A stretch of 64,000 nt of DNA from contig JAHBBC010000005.1 of assembly GCA_019915015.1 (NCBI GenBank), positions 1,426,001-1,490,000 on the forward strand, written 5' to 3'. The notes beneath the pieces are model-generated. The model worked only from the letters and a program-made list of their open reading frames with translations. It did not search any database and was not told the origin of the DNA. Shown here one piece after another: positions 12,103-23,756 of the stretch. Numbering within the stretch: position 1 is the first letter of the stretch; each line of letters starts with the position of its first letter. Made by a program: the position numbers and the translations under genes. The stretch comes from Auriscalpium vulgare. Taxonomy: Eukaryota; Basidiomycota; Agaricomycetes; Russulales; Auriscalpiaceae.

Positions 12103-12511
12103 GATGTAGAGGTAGGTAGGAGATGGTGAAGAGATTTGACTAGAGGCGCGTCTAGTGTGGACGCGACGCGTCCGTGCACTTTGCATCTGTTTGCAGTACG
12201 GCGATCTCCGTTGAGATCTCAGTCTCTGCCATTACTTATCATCAAAGCACTTGAACATATACTACAGTATCTGTCCAGCTGAAGGGGGCTCTCGTGACGC
12301 GTGAACGCGCGTTAACTTTCATGCCAGGCTGCCGGAACTCTCACGAAAACAAAGCGACCTTTATAGCGAAGGGGACGTGAGAGGTGGATGATTGCAATGA
12401 GTAGTGCGTGTTGTACGATTACGGAGCTGGATGAAGGTCCGACGGTAAATATATGATGCCATGGTGTCAACGACGTGTGTGGCCGACATGGCCGACATGG
12501 GACGGGGGCCA
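12103..12511. promoter_or_regulatory. RPA2 upstream region with two MluI-box (ACGCGT) motifs
   Basis: This is the gap between the RPA2 start and the stop codon of NAA25, both on the minus strand. ACGCGT occurs at 12166-12171, inside a longer GGACGCGACGCGTCC, and again at 12297-12302. In yeasts this hexamer is the binding site of MBF, which drives G1/S genes including RPA subunits. Function here is inferred. Confidence 0.45.
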
Positions 12512-15500
12512 TTATGCGTGTGCAGCGCACACGCGACCGATACCCTTGCCGAAGCCCTCTGCGGCCTTCTTGCGAGCATCAGTCACTTTCTTCGCGACAT
12601 CGAGAAATCGCCGTGCGTGATCTGTAGGGCGCTAGTCAATGTTCCTTCATGTGGGAGGTGACGCGAATCACTTACGCCCAAGTCACTGAGGAAAGGCTCA
12701 CACTGACTGACGAAAGCGCGGCGCTTCTCCGAAGTGCCTTCGCTCTCGCCAATCTTGATCAACTCTGCACCGATTTCGCCAACAACTGCGAGTGCAGACG
12801 ACCGTATGTTTTTGATGTTTTGGACCAACTGATGTCAAGGCGTAAACATGCAGCAGAATAACCATTGATATGAGGTCACTTACTGCGCCGAGCTTATGTA
12901 TCTTGACAAGAGACGCGTTTTTGAACCGCAAAGTCTCAATACTGAACAGGAGTAAAGCCTGTGCGCAAATGTAATCAGAATTCGGTGACATCTACATGAC
13001 TGAGCTCACCTCTTGAGCCAAGCTCGCAACGTGGAGAATTTCAGGTAAGGAGCCGTTGGATTCGATGAGTGCGTCAAACCGCTTGTGCATGTCTGTGGAC
13101 GCGAGGATGTCATCGTTTGAGCGGACAATAAGGACAGAATCCAGACGTACGATCGAAAAAGCCAACAATGGAAGCCGGGCCCTCCTTTACAGGCGGCGCG
13201 TCCTCAGCCTTTTTGACATGTCCATTACCGGTCCCATTACTGGCTGGCGCCTCAACGGCCTTCGGAGGGAGACCAGACTTAGACTCCAGCTGTTTAGTGG
13301 CTTCTGCAAGGGCAACCGACGGTGGTGGCCGCGTGTGATTGTGATATGGCGCAAGCCAGTCCGCGAGGTCGGTGGTGAAATTGTAAAACGTGAGCTCGTC
13401 GGCTGTAAGCTTTGTGGTCACATTAGCACCAGATGGCTGTAAAGTCTAACTAGGCAGGCACGGGCAGGCACGTACCTCTGCGAGCTCCTCAGGCCGTCGG
13501 CTATCAAGACGCTCCTCCATTGGGATGTGGATGTCTGACGCCGCACTCTGTTTCGGTCGGTCGCCGATAAGCAGCTTCTCTTCAAGGCTGTAGTCCATGT
13601 CACTCGCTTGTTGAAGCGCTTTGATATAAATCTTGAGGAATACCCAAAGCCATCCCAACTAATGGACAATAAGCCAATCACCCGGTAGCAAAACTATTTC
13701 GAAACGAACACTTGGTTGCTTGCCGAGCAGTGTAGTTTGCGTGAGGAAAGAGGGTTGGCCGTGAGGTTGGTACTTTGGCAGAATTTCGAAGTCCCGGTTG
13801 TCGTGGTGGACTGGCTAGCTGGTTAGCAATATGGTGCGAAAGACACTCTGGTTGACACATACACCGGTCGAAAATGAACTTGAGCTCGATCAACTCCAAG
13901 TTGATAAGCTCGGAGTTGATTGGCTCGTGAGTTATACGCATCCGGACATGCTCCATCTTCACCAAATCGCGCTGCAGGGAGTTATCCAGCCGGTCCTCGA
14001 AACTAATAAAGTCGGGTATCTGTATTGAAACTCAGCGATGTCACTCTCGGCTCGATACGCTTGTCTGTCGCACCTGTGAATACTTTTCCCCAGTGAAAGC
14101 TCTAACGATGAATTCCGCCGTCTGGCGCACGTTAGCACGGCGCGAGGCTGGTTGAGAATTTCCTATCTTTACCTCCTGGGAATTACTTATGTATATTTGG
14201 CTGGACTCCAGGCACTCTGACGCGTAAGTCAGATCGCCAGTAGCTGCCAATGAGAAGGAGGAGGCGCGGTTGAGAACATAGTGGGAGAGGGTGTCATTCT
14301 GGACTTGTTTGACGTTGAGAAGGCGGTAATGCTCGAGCGCCGGTTGTGGAGCGCCTGATAGACGTTGCGTGAGGACGCCACACGGATCCGAGTTGACGTA
14401 TGCTCTCACCTAATAAGCGCAAAATTCGAACCAGCTGGAGGTGGATCAGGTAGGACTGGGGACTGCGTTTCGAGGCGAATTCGAGAACGGCGACTGCGTT
14501 ATGCAGGTAGGTTTCATCTCCTGCCAACGAATAGAGGCCGACGTATACTTGGCCAGCAAGGATAGCCAAGTCGTCTGCAGGCTGCAGCTCTGTCTTTGGC
14601 AAATCCTCTCCCAGAGGCAAAGCGTCCAAGTATTCCTGCACGAGCTTTGTGGCGCGAGGCACCTCGAGTTCCACGGTCAGTTCGCTTGTCGGAAGGTTGT
14701 ACCGCGTTAGCTTGTAAATATTTATTAACCGTTGCAAACTCGACAATGTTGACTGCAAGACGGCTCAGACTCAGGTTTGGTCGGAACGCGGCACGGACGG
14801 CTCACCGAGGAACGCGGGAGGCCATCTAGGTAACATGTCCACCGAGAGAGCTCTTCTGTGTCAAGGGTGATGTATGGTTTGAGGTCCTCGTAACATGCAG
14901 CCTTGTCTCCAAAGGTCTCGAAATATTGGAGTAACAGGTCCACGAGACGTGATGGCTCTATTCAGCGGGTCAGTCGTATTTAGTCAGAGGAGGCTTGACT
15001 CGGTACCTGATGATAGGCTATGAGCTCGCACCCGCTGCTCGAGCTCCAGTAAGGCTAGCAGCCCGGACCTATCTCTGGTGCTATCTTTCTCAGCAATATT
15101 CGTCAAGACTTCTCGAGCGTGGATGATCCGCTGCGGAGTTTCCTCGGAAGTAGACAAGCCGGTGCCATTCGACGCGCTTTGCGGCGACGGTGGGACAGTC
15201 GCGTCCAAGAACGAGAGGAACTCCAACCAATTGCGGTCCCTGGCCATATGTCAGCAATCATCGTATGCCTAGCGGAGAGCTCACCGTTTCTCCACGATGC
15301 GTTCCTCGGCAATCTTCCCTTCCTCCTGTAACAACCCCTTCGCCTTCCAGATCTCGCGCCGCAGTTCGTCGCAAGCTAAGCTGCGAGAGCATATCGCTTG
15401 GCCTTGCTCCGATTCTAGCAAAGTCTGCGCGTCGTCGTAGAGATTGAGCGCCTTGAGGATCGAGACATGTAGGTAGAGACGGTCTGCGTGAAGTTCGGTA

Positions 15501-16342
15501 AAATTCCAGGCCGATGTCACGAGGCGATGCGCGAGCTTGAACAAAAGGTCGCGCATGTTCGCAGGGGTCGTCGAATCAGAAGCCTAGACTGCACGTTAAC
15601 TGGAGGCCCAATGTGAACAAGTCAGGAAGGCTCAACCTGAAGGACGGCGCACATGATGCTCCAGTATGTGTAACGATCAGCGTGAAACTGCTTGTGAAGT
15701 TTTGTGGCCAGCTACGGCGGCAAATGTCAGTGTTCGCACTATGCATGCTGAGTGGGAGAAGGTTCGCTCGGGCAACAGCAGTGCGTATGGATTAACCCTA
15801 CCTGCTGACCCGCCTTCCAGTTCCCTGTCCGCACATTCGCAAAGAATGTCTGCATGGCCAGCTCCTCGTTACCAGGTTGTCTTTTGAGAGCATCCTCGAA
15901 CATAGTGACTGTGTCCGCGTCTGTTGGAGTGCAGTTGGATGAGTGCGAACTTGTACATCGTACAGTGGACTCACGCCGTCCGAGGTGACGCAGGACATGC
16001 ATCATAGCAGTCAGCGTAGCATCATCGGTGGGCTTAGATGCGAGCACTTCTTCGCAAAAGACTAGCGACTCCTCCACCTTTTGAGAGCGGACTAGCGCGA
16101 GAGCCTTGAGAGCCTACAGCGTCCGTCAATAGATGCGCATGCAGGACGAAGCGATGTGCGCACCTTGAGCAAGTCATTCTTGGGGTACTTCTTCAACAAC
16201 TTATTGCAGCCCACTATTGCAGACTTGTTCGAACCCGTGTCAATGGCATCTGGGATACGGTCAGAGGTAAGTCGCGTCAAGGGAGTGCGTGACGCGAACC
16301 GTATATTGGGCGAATTTGGCGTTCGAGGGCTGCTGCAGACAT
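12512..16342 (-). CDS. NAA25: NatB N-terminal acetyltransferase auxiliary subunit (NAA25/MDM20)
   Basis: This is the TPR-rich ribosome-anchoring subunit of NatB, which acetylates Met-Asp, Met-Glu and Met-Asn N-termini with NAA20. Exon 1 encodes MSAAALERQIRPIY and splices to DAIDTGSNKSAIVGCNKLL and KKYPKNDLLK. TPR exons follow (ALKALALVRSQKVEESLVF, DALKRQPGNEELAMQTFFAN). The middle carries the family hallmark VDLLLQYFETFGDKAACYED, and later LNVKQVQNDTLSHYVLNRAS. The C-terminal part reads IPDFISFEDRLDNSLQRDL, DNRDFEILPKYQPHGQPSFL and LTADELTFYNFTTDLADWL. It ends DVAKKVTDARKKAAEGFGKG and IGRVCAAHA. The first intron donor is GTTCGC, unusual at position 3. There are more than ten introns and the full-length architecture looks intact. 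It diverges from NCE101. Confidence 0.9.
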
Positions 16343-16656
16343 GTCGACCGTAAGGATGAGGAAGACCGAGACCCAGAAGATGGCAAGGCCAGCGAAGAAA
16401 GACGTGTCGCGAGGATGCAGTGAGGTGCAGTGGGGACGAGACCTCGTTGCTCGAGTCCCGCAAAAACCTCAGGCCGTTCGGCTGCAACTCCGACCCTCTC
16501 TTCCGCTTTACGTGAAGTACTTACGGCTGAGCGCTGAGCGGCTCGCCCTCCGCGAGTCCGCTCTAACGGCACTGTCACCGCGCACTCATCTTGACGGGCA
16601 ACTCTTTCTCGACTTTGCATCCGTACGCCTCAGCAGGCCCCTCGCCTCGTGGTCTA

Positions 16657-16935
16657 ATGGCACCGGTCCTACTCTCCCGGTGAGCACCTCGCCTCTCCGC
16701 CTCTGACGCGTTCTAAGAATGCAACAGCACGCTTGATCCACTTCTCGGCTTGTTTACCGGCGTCCTCGCATATTACCTCTCCGAAACCAACCCGCGGACA
16801 GCGCTAGAGCCGGAGCAGCGCCTCGTGCCGCTCATACAATGGAAATTGGACAAAAGCCGTAGGCTGCGCGACGAGAAGGATTCCCAGGAGGCAGGAAGTG
16901 TTGAGTGGAAGGCACTGGTGAAGGAGGATAAATAA
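16657..16935 (+). CDS. NCE101: Non-classical export protein 1 homolog (NCE101)
   Basis: This is a small single-pass membrane protein of the NCE101 family, linked in yeast to secretion of leaderless proteins. Exon 1 (16657-16679) encodes MAPVLLSR and a 48-bp intron leads to exon 2 (16728-16935). The fusion reads TLDPLLGLFTGVLAYYLSET followed by NPRTALEPEQRLVPLIQWK, the family signature: a short hydrophobic segment, then a conserved NPRTA motif. At 76 residues it is longer than the roughly 50-residue yeast protein because of a charged C-terminal extension. It is divergent from NAA25, 314 bp away. Confidence 0.85.
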
Positions 16936-16996
16936 AAGCGACGTGTTTCCAGGTGCCCAAGTCGCTTTTCAACTTCTTCATAACGCCAGCCTAATT

Positions 16997-17904
16997 TTAT
17001 TGAGCCTCAGGCTTGGGACGGGGCAATCCGATCATCGTATCCGTTTGGGGGTACAACATCGACTGCATTTTATCACACCCTCGGTGCGACCGCATTGCTT
17101 GAATACCAACGACGTTCCCTTCGCTACTACGTACTTCGGCCGATATGTTCCGACAGCTTGCAATCGTCTGGACTATGCAGTACAACCATACGTTCGTAAT
17201 CTAGAACAAATGGCTCTCAGAAAATCCTGGAGGTCATCATTTCAGAGAGCCGGTCTCGACGATCAGATCGACACGTACCAAGACCACAGTGAAGATGTTG
17301 CGACGTCGGCCTCCAGCTTCGTCCCTGTCTCTGTCAAAGATGTCATATAAGCGCTCTACTTCGGCCATGATCAGCTCCTCGTTGGCCAGAAGCTGGAGCC
17401 TGTCAGTCTTCATGGTTACTGGGAGTCACACTGATTGACGCACAGGCGGAGGAAGCTCTATGCGCTCGGAACTGCCGAGCCTGTGGTCGACAGTGATCTT
17501 TAACCCTCGCGTCAGCTGGTCATCCCTGCTTTGCATGACACCAAAATAACCCACCATGTGGATGTCATCGTGAGGTAGATGCAGGCGTGGACTACTCTGA
17601 CGCCGTCTTCGGGGCGATACGACACCGCTGCGAATCATCGAGCGAAAGAGTCGGTTGTTTCTGGTCAGAACCAGGGTGAAGGAGGGATAAGGCACGTCCA
17701 GCCAACGCATTCTTGAAAACCAGAGGGATGGTTCAAGAGGAATAGCGGATAGCAGAGCACCCGCTCTCCGCTGGCTTTATATGCCGTATAATCGGAAGAC
17801 ACTAGAAGAACGGAAAAGACAGGTGTAGGGAAATCTGCCTGTTTAGCAATGTCATTTCCTGGAGAGATGAGCGGCGGTGCCGTCGTGTTGTACGGTGCTT
17901 TCAT
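16997..17904 (-). CDS. Unrecognised protein, possibly with more 5' exons
   Basis: I do not recognise this protein. The proposed start (17904) reads MKAPYNTTAPPLISPGNDIA and FPTPVFSVLLVSSDYTAYKA. A 49-bp intron then joins SGER to MRWLDVPYPSFTLVLTRNNR. A basic patch (SPRRRRQSSPRLH) follows, then DDIHMVGYFGVMQSRDDQL and a helical stretch LLANEELIMAEVERLYDIF. Without further splicing the frame stops at 17242. A strong GTACGT donor after TVVL allows two more exons and an end at 16997 with MIGLPRPKPEAQ, which looks more protein-like and which I prefer. An in-frame stop lies just before the start, so the ATG is reasonable. Spliceable sequence at 17911-18320 on the same strand could still add 5' exons. 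Function unknown. Confidence 0.45.
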
Positions 17905-18402
17905 TGGGTGCTAAGCAATGCGGCAGATCCACTCTGGAGGATCGTTCGAGAAGGTCGATTCCTCAGTTGGCCAGGAACCTATCTCGAATTTTTTTAAACG
18001 TCCGTCGAGAAGGAAAGTCGAAGGCTGCTTGCAGCGGGCGGCACGCCGCTCCAAGAAAATCGGACGGGGGGAATTAGGGTACGCACAGCAAGTTGGCGCC
18101 GCGACGGACGGCGATGTGTCCAACTCGCTTCCATTGATCCCGGCAGCGTCCACGAGATGGTCCTCACTTTGTACAGATTTGGCCCGGGCCAGCTGAGGGA
18201 TGAAACGCCCTGTCGACGTTGCGGTAGCAAAGCGATTACAAGGCGTGGTCGGCACGCGACACTAGTGATTCTGCTGTCTTCTAGGACTTTATCTGGGAAA
18301 GCATATCAACCAGCGACGAGCCGCTCCTGGATACCCATTTCTTCCACCACCTACATGACCAAATGGTATGCGATAGACACCAGAGTCGAAGGAGATTGGA
18401 AG

Positions 18403-18927
18403 CTACCGCTGCTCCAACAGTCCTCTAACCATCTTCATGACCCCGTGGAATGTCTCTGCATCAACAGCTGTTCCGTCACTCTGCCCGTCCAGTGGCCTCT
18501 TCAGCGCTAGGCCAACGATGACGCCTGGCCTTGATGACGTAAGCAAGCCCTCTGCTTCGGCGGTCCACACCAGGGTAGCGATCTGAGAGGCGTATAAGGA
18601 ATGTAGAGCCTGGGTGTGGGAGGACGGAGCTTGTCCGAGAAGAGGTGTCAGCTCGATGGACGGGTGAGGGGGTGGCAGCGGTCGATTGTCGGGATCTGAT
18701 GGGTCTGCGGGAGGGGCTGGTTCTATGGGGACTGTGGCAGGCATTGTCGCTTGCGTCTGACAATACTGTTAATAAACAGATATGCGACAGATGCAGGAGA
18801 GTCCTACCAGGGTCCCAACCTTTCCCACTTGCGTGACTAGGACTAAGACACGGTCAGAGAAAGCTTGGACGAGGACTTGGGTGGAGGTAGAGTTGAGAAC
18901 GGCTTCCGTCTGTGCGACCTGGAGCAT
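18403..18927 (-). CDS. PSMG3: Proteasome assembly chaperone 3 homolog (PSMG3/PAC3)
   Basis: The core TQVLVQAFSDRVLVLVTQVG KVGTL matches the PAC3 signature (in mammals TQVVCTAFSSHILVLVTQFG KMGTL). The second half, HSLYASQIATLVWTAEAEG then VIVGLALKR and FHGVMKMVRGLLEQR, matches the conserved C-terminal half of the chaperone. PAC3 helps assemble the alpha ring of the 20S proteasome. An intron after KVGTL joins TQATMPATVPIEPAPPADPS, so a Pro-rich loop separates the two conserved blocks and makes the protein longer than the animal one. The start is uncertain: I chose the ATG at 18927 (MLQVAQTEAVLNST), but an upstream exon reaching through the acceptor near 18951 is possible. It is divergent from MED16. 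Confidence 0.72.
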
Positions 18928-19163
18928 ACTGGTCGCAGACACGATGGTCTGCACAGAATGTCATCAGAATCAGTGTCTTTTTTCGCTGATGAGTGATCTG
19001 GGGTACTTTTGCTTTGGTGAAGGAGGGGGAGGCCAAGCGCGCCGCTAAAACCGAACGCGTCGCGTCGCCGGGATCCCGGCCCGATGTTGCAGAACGCATT
19101 GTCATCTGCGGGCGCTTGTCTCCCGGGTACGTTGGCACTACCACAGCTGGACCTCTGCTCCCG

Positions 19164-22100
19164 ATGGACAGCGTCATGACATCCCCGTTCAAAGGCAAAG
19201 CGAAGGAGGAAGACCATTGGCAGCCTGGCTGGTGGCAGCTGCATCCTCTCGTCGAATGTCCTGACAGGTCGGTGCAGGCTTCTCTAGCTGTAGAACGCAC
19301 TCTTAAGCATGCTTCCACAGACCTGTCGTGTGGACCAAAGCTTCCGCCATCTTGTTTGCGCACCCAACTCGCCCTGCAGTTGTTGGGCACCTCTTTCCAT
19401 CATCTCACCAGTTCCAGCTTGACTCTCCAGCCCCCATAACCAACACTCCGGCGTCTTACGAACCTCCAACCATCATATCCATTGCCCCAAACGACTTCTC
19501 GCTGTTTGCTTATTTTCCTGGAGTTGACGTTCCCGGCTTGATGTGTATGTGGACGCGCGGTGCGCAAGTCGACACCTGGAACGTGACCGAATGGATGCAG
19601 GTTTCGCGCGGCGGGGGAGTAATCGCGTCCGCGTGGTTGGGGCAATCTCGAGAAGTGAGTAGTTCTGGCAGTTTTCTCATATACTGGCTAAAAATGCACG
19701 TACAGTGGACGACGGACGCGTCGAGAGGCACGATCCGTCTTCCGCCTTTGGGCCCACCCACTACCGGCGCAACTCTCATCCTAACAATCGTTACTCAGGA
19801 CATGCAAGTCCACATCATACACCGCCGTTCTAACGCGCTTAAATTCACGATGATAACCTGCTCGCTCATGCATCCCGATGAAGCGCACGAGCTTAAGCCG
19901 AGGACCATTCCCCAGAGCACCGGAGGTCCGGAGGGACTGAGGGAATGCGTGTCTGCTGCTATAGGCATTGCTTACAATGGTACGTGGCTACGAGCTGGGA
20001 GTGAGCTGTTGCGCATGCTCGTCTCACTGTGCAGAAACTTCGATTATGGTTGCTACACGCTCTCGTGTGACGTCCACGCCTACTACGCAGCCAACATTCT
20101 CGTCGATCGATATGTCTCTTGGCTTGCCCTTACCTATGCCGACTGAAGAGTCCGACTTTCAACCTCTGGATTGGGCGAAGTGGGTTGAGGATGCCAGTAT
20201 TGAGGTGTGTGAGGTGCGGGTTGGCTACGATGGCCAGGGCATGCGTACGTGTGACACAGTCCCTATGTCGGCCAAATAAACTGATGGAAGTTCTGTGACA
20301 CGTAATTCAGTGCTTTCAACGCATCCCCTTCCACCGATAGAATGCCATCATCAGCAATTTAGTAAGATGGTCTTCGTTCCGGCCGACCCACCAGCATCCA
20401 GCGAGGACAAACAGGTGCCAGGACCATTCGCAAAGATGTACCTTGCTGCCTCTTTCGTTGATTTCGAAGAATGTGAGTCCAGCATTGACGAATTTGATAC
20501 ATTTGCTGAGTTATTGCAGACCAGTCCGTCCCAAAGTCAGAGCTCGTCGTGTATGCCTTGACCAGGAATGAATCGGTCGGCCATTCAGATTGGGTGAGAG
20601 CATACCTCAGCGACGAGCCCAATGTTCATTCTGATGAGACAATCAGCTCATATCGCAAGCTTCGTCGCGGTCCTTCGCGTCGGAAGTGTTGACATTCCTA
20701 TGCCCGTACAATATCTATTCACGCACGAACACCCTCGTCGCTGGATTTGTTCGCGATACCATGATGCCGACGCTCGCAGGAAAGCGGAAACCCGAGCTGA
20801 GTACAGGAGACATCAGGATCCTTCAACTGTGCGCTTCCACAAACTGGGTCGAAGAAAGCAACTGACAGCATACATAAGTCCTTCGTCGAACGTTCTGGAA
20901 GGCTGGCCATCCGTCCCTATCCTGAGTACAAATGCGCAGCGAGTTTCTGGTGAGTTTGAAATCAGAAGCTGTCTCTTTGGCCCCAATTGACAAGCAGGAC
21001 TTCTATCCTCAGTGCCATTCAACGTAGCGTTGTCTCCCAATGGTGTCCTCCTGTGCACCGTCTCTCCGTCATCGCTCCTGCCGGCGCATGTCGCTGTTCA
21101 TCCTTTACCGCGGCCAATACTGAGCGACCCATTTGGTGCGTGAGGGGTAAGCAATCGATGTTCACCATTACCTGAGCCTTCTTGCATCAGGAGACGTGCC
21201 CACTCTAGTGTCCGCAATCAGGTCAAGGCAGACAGTGGCGGATATAATCCATCGCCTGTCTCTGCCGTCTACCCCGCTAGCCGAAGTCGAGGATGTCCTG
21301 TTCAGGGCAATATCTGGCCTCGAAGGGCGCGACGATGGGCTGCGCAGTTTGCGACTTCATGATTTTTTGGGCGTGACAGTCGAGGTATATCGGTAAGCCT
21401 CTTCTGCTCGACATGTTGTCGGAATTGACTTACTCACTCTTGTTGAAGGACTCGAGCGCGACGTGTCCATAACGATGCCGAGAAAGAGGAACTCACCGTG
21501 CGCTGGAAGACTGCACAGGACCTGTGTTCCCTCATGGCATGTCACGGCGCATTCGATGACTGCGAAAACGGTGATTTTGGTGTGTTTTATGGGCAGTTCA
21601 TATCTGGCGTCGGTTTTGACCGTACGCCCACAGATGCCGTGTGGCCGTTGTCTAGGTTAAGTGCTTGGACCATGGACTTCCTTGAGAACTTGATGAAGGA
21701 ATGCGTTCTTGAAGGCGATTCCGGCCCTCAGGAAAGCGACGCGCAGCCTGGTACGAGTTGCTACACGACGCCATACTACCTTACTGACAGAGCAAGTAGC
21801 GGATATCTTACCTATTTTCATTTATCTGCTGCATCCTGAGGCCCTAACTAGACTGCGGACTAGCATCGCCGATGTGAAGCGGTTCTACGAGACCCTCGGC
21901 AGGCTCAATGCTAGCGGAGAGACCGCTCAACTGGCAAAGAACATTCTCATCGACTATGTAGACAGTTCCGGCGTCAACCTGAAGGAACTCGACAATCTCC
22001 TCGTACAAATATCTGAAGAGTTGAAGGGGTCGAACGGTAAGCCATCCTAGACTGTGACTCGATGCCATCCTGACTTGCGGGACAGACGACATGCGGCGAA

Positions 22101-22465
22101 GTCTGGCTTCCTGCCATCCAATGCCATCGCTGTCGGCATCTCTGCGCAAGGTCGTTACAAAGATCTCGGAGTCGAAGGCCATCGACAAGCCGAGACTTTT
22201 CATAAAGCCATCCGACCTCGTTACAGGCATTGCGAGTATGCAACTACTCGACGGGTCGAGGATGACAGAGTCGCGCGACATCATTTCGAAGGGCCGGTTC
22301 CTGAACCAGAGCCAGAAGCGGATTTGTCTTCGATGCGGCGGCAAGACACAACAGTCAGATGGCAGAGTTAAGCCGCTGTCTCTTCGATGGATGGGTTGGG
22401 AGTCGCAATGGCAGTCTCGATGTATCTGCGGGGGCTTATGGGCGACGGGACCAGCTATCTTGTAG
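19164..22465 (+). CDS. MED16: Mediator complex subunit 16
   Basis: This is a tail-module subunit of Mediator, linking activators to RNA polymerase II. The N-terminal exon reads MDSVMTSPFKGKAKEEDHWQ then PGWWQLHPLVECPD. It is followed by PVVWTKASAILFAHPTRPAV and beta-propeller-like exons (ISIAPNDFSLFAYFPGVDVP, VIASAWLGQSR). The long middle is helical (SGDVPTLVSAIRSRQTVADI, ALTRLRTSIADVKRFYETLG). The C-terminus carries paired Cys motifs, KRICLRCGGKTQQSDGR and WESQWQSRCICGGLW, the putative zinc-binding end typical of MED16. There are many short introns. A second Met lies at 19176. The stop is only about 110 bp before the RPL7 start. Identification rests mainly on the C-terminal motif and overall layout. 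Confidence 0.8.
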
Positions 22466-22574
22466 GCTCGATATAATCGTGGGAATGTATTTGTCATGCT
22501 GTATAGTTGTGTTCAGCCACCGCCTTGCCCATTCGCGGTGTTAACGGCGCCCACATTTCCTCGATCCTCAAGCA

Positions 22575-23756
22575 ATGGCCCCCTCCACGACGTGCGTACA
22601 CAGACGATCTTTCAGTGACATCTACTGATATTGTGCGGAATCGCAGTGTCCCGACGGTCTCGGTGAGCTCGCACGTTCGACCTTCGTGTCTGTTTTATCT
22701 AAACACATTTCTAGGACATCGAAGTCCCTGAGACCCTCCTCAAGAAGCGCAAGCAGAATGAAAAGGCCCGAGAGGAGCGTCTGGCCAGCGCAGTGGCTGC
22801 TCGTAAGGTGAGTAGAGGCTCATTCCGTTCATTCATGATGTATACTTTATACTTGAACGGCTAGTAAGACATTGTTTTCCCATGTTGCCTTCAATTAACC
22901 ATCTTTCGGGACTGAAATTCTCCTTGCTGTGATATCCGCTGAGCAGTATGCTGACACGCATGTTATCCAGGCATCCAAGGCGAAGCGCAAAGTTGTCTTC
23001 AAGCGCGCGGAGAAGTACGTGAAGGAGTATGTCACGAAGGAGAAGGAGGAGATCCGTCTGAAGCGGGCAGCACGGGCATCAGGCGATTTCTATGTTCCTG
23101 CTCAGCCCAAGGTCTACTTCGTTGTCCGTATCCGGGGGTGAGTGCCGGTCCTCGCCATGCCCGACTGGGTTCTTATCATTTCTGCAGTATCAATGAAATC
23201 GCACCAAAACCGCGGAAGATCCTGCAGCTCCTCCGCCTGCTGCAAATTAACAACGGCGTCTTCGTACGGGTGACGAAGGCGACGCAGCAGATGCTCCGTC
23301 TTGTGGAGCCTTATGTTACCTATGGGTGCGTAGACTGTCAATACACTCCCTACTGCGGCTCATGCCTTCATTAATCAGCGAGCCGAACTTGAAGACCGTT
23401 CGCGAGCTTGTCTACAAGCGCGGTTATGGCAAGGTTGACAAGCAGCGCATCCCGCTCTCGAACAACGCTGTCATCGAGACGTCGTTGGGCAAGTACGATA
23501 TCCTGTCCGTCGAGGACCTTGTCCACGAGATCTTCACTGTTGGCCCCAACTTCAAGCAGGTTTGTGGTTTTCACGCTCCGTCTGTGAAATCAATCTAATG
23601 GTGTTTAAATCACAGGTTTCGAACTTCCTGTGGCCCTTCAAGCTTTCGAACCCGACTGGAGGGTGGCGGACGCGCAAGTTCAAGCATTACGTTGAGGGTG
23701 GCGACTTCGGCAACCGCGAGGACAACATCAACAAGCTCATCCGGCAAATGAACTGA
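22575..23756 (+). CDS. RPL7: 60S ribosomal protein L7 (uL30)
   Basis: This is a large-subunit ribosomal protein. After a tiny first exon (MAPSTT) come [40 protein letters not shown] and [25 protein letters not shown]. These are followed by [86 protein letters not shown] and [20 protein letters not shown]. The C-terminus is [13 protein letters not shown]. Everything expected of a full eukaryotic L7 is present. There are six introns; the one at 22808-22970 is 163 bp, three times the others, and carries a probable C/D snoRNA. The coding part is strongly codon-biased, as expected for a highly expressed gene. Confidence 0.97.
22831..22918 (+). ncRNA. Probable C/D box snoRNA in RPL7 intron (snR39/snR39b type)
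   Basis: It lies inside the 163-bp RPL7 intron. A C-box-like ATGATGT is at 22835-22841 and a D box CTGA at 22912-22915. Directly before the D box, 22898-22910 reads ACCATCTTTCGGG, complementary over 13 nt to the conserved large-subunit rRNA segment CCCGAAAGATGGT. By the N+5 rule the base paired with position 22907 is the G of CCCG, which I take to be the yeast 25S G805 site guided by snR39b. In yeast, related snoRNAs (snR39, snR59; A807) also sit in RPL7 introns. The C box has one mismatch and I see no convincing terminal stem, so ends are approximate. Confidence 0.68.

Noticed and set aside
16225..16245. GTTCGAACCCG resembling a tRNA T-loop
   Set aside because: It lies in the NAA25 coding sequence (DTGSNKS) and there is no acceptor stem or anticodon arm around it.
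16943..17350. 135-residue plus-strand frame downstream of NCE101
   Set aside because: No recognisable features; it overlaps the minus-strand exon chain ending GLPRPKPEAQ, which has better splice support.
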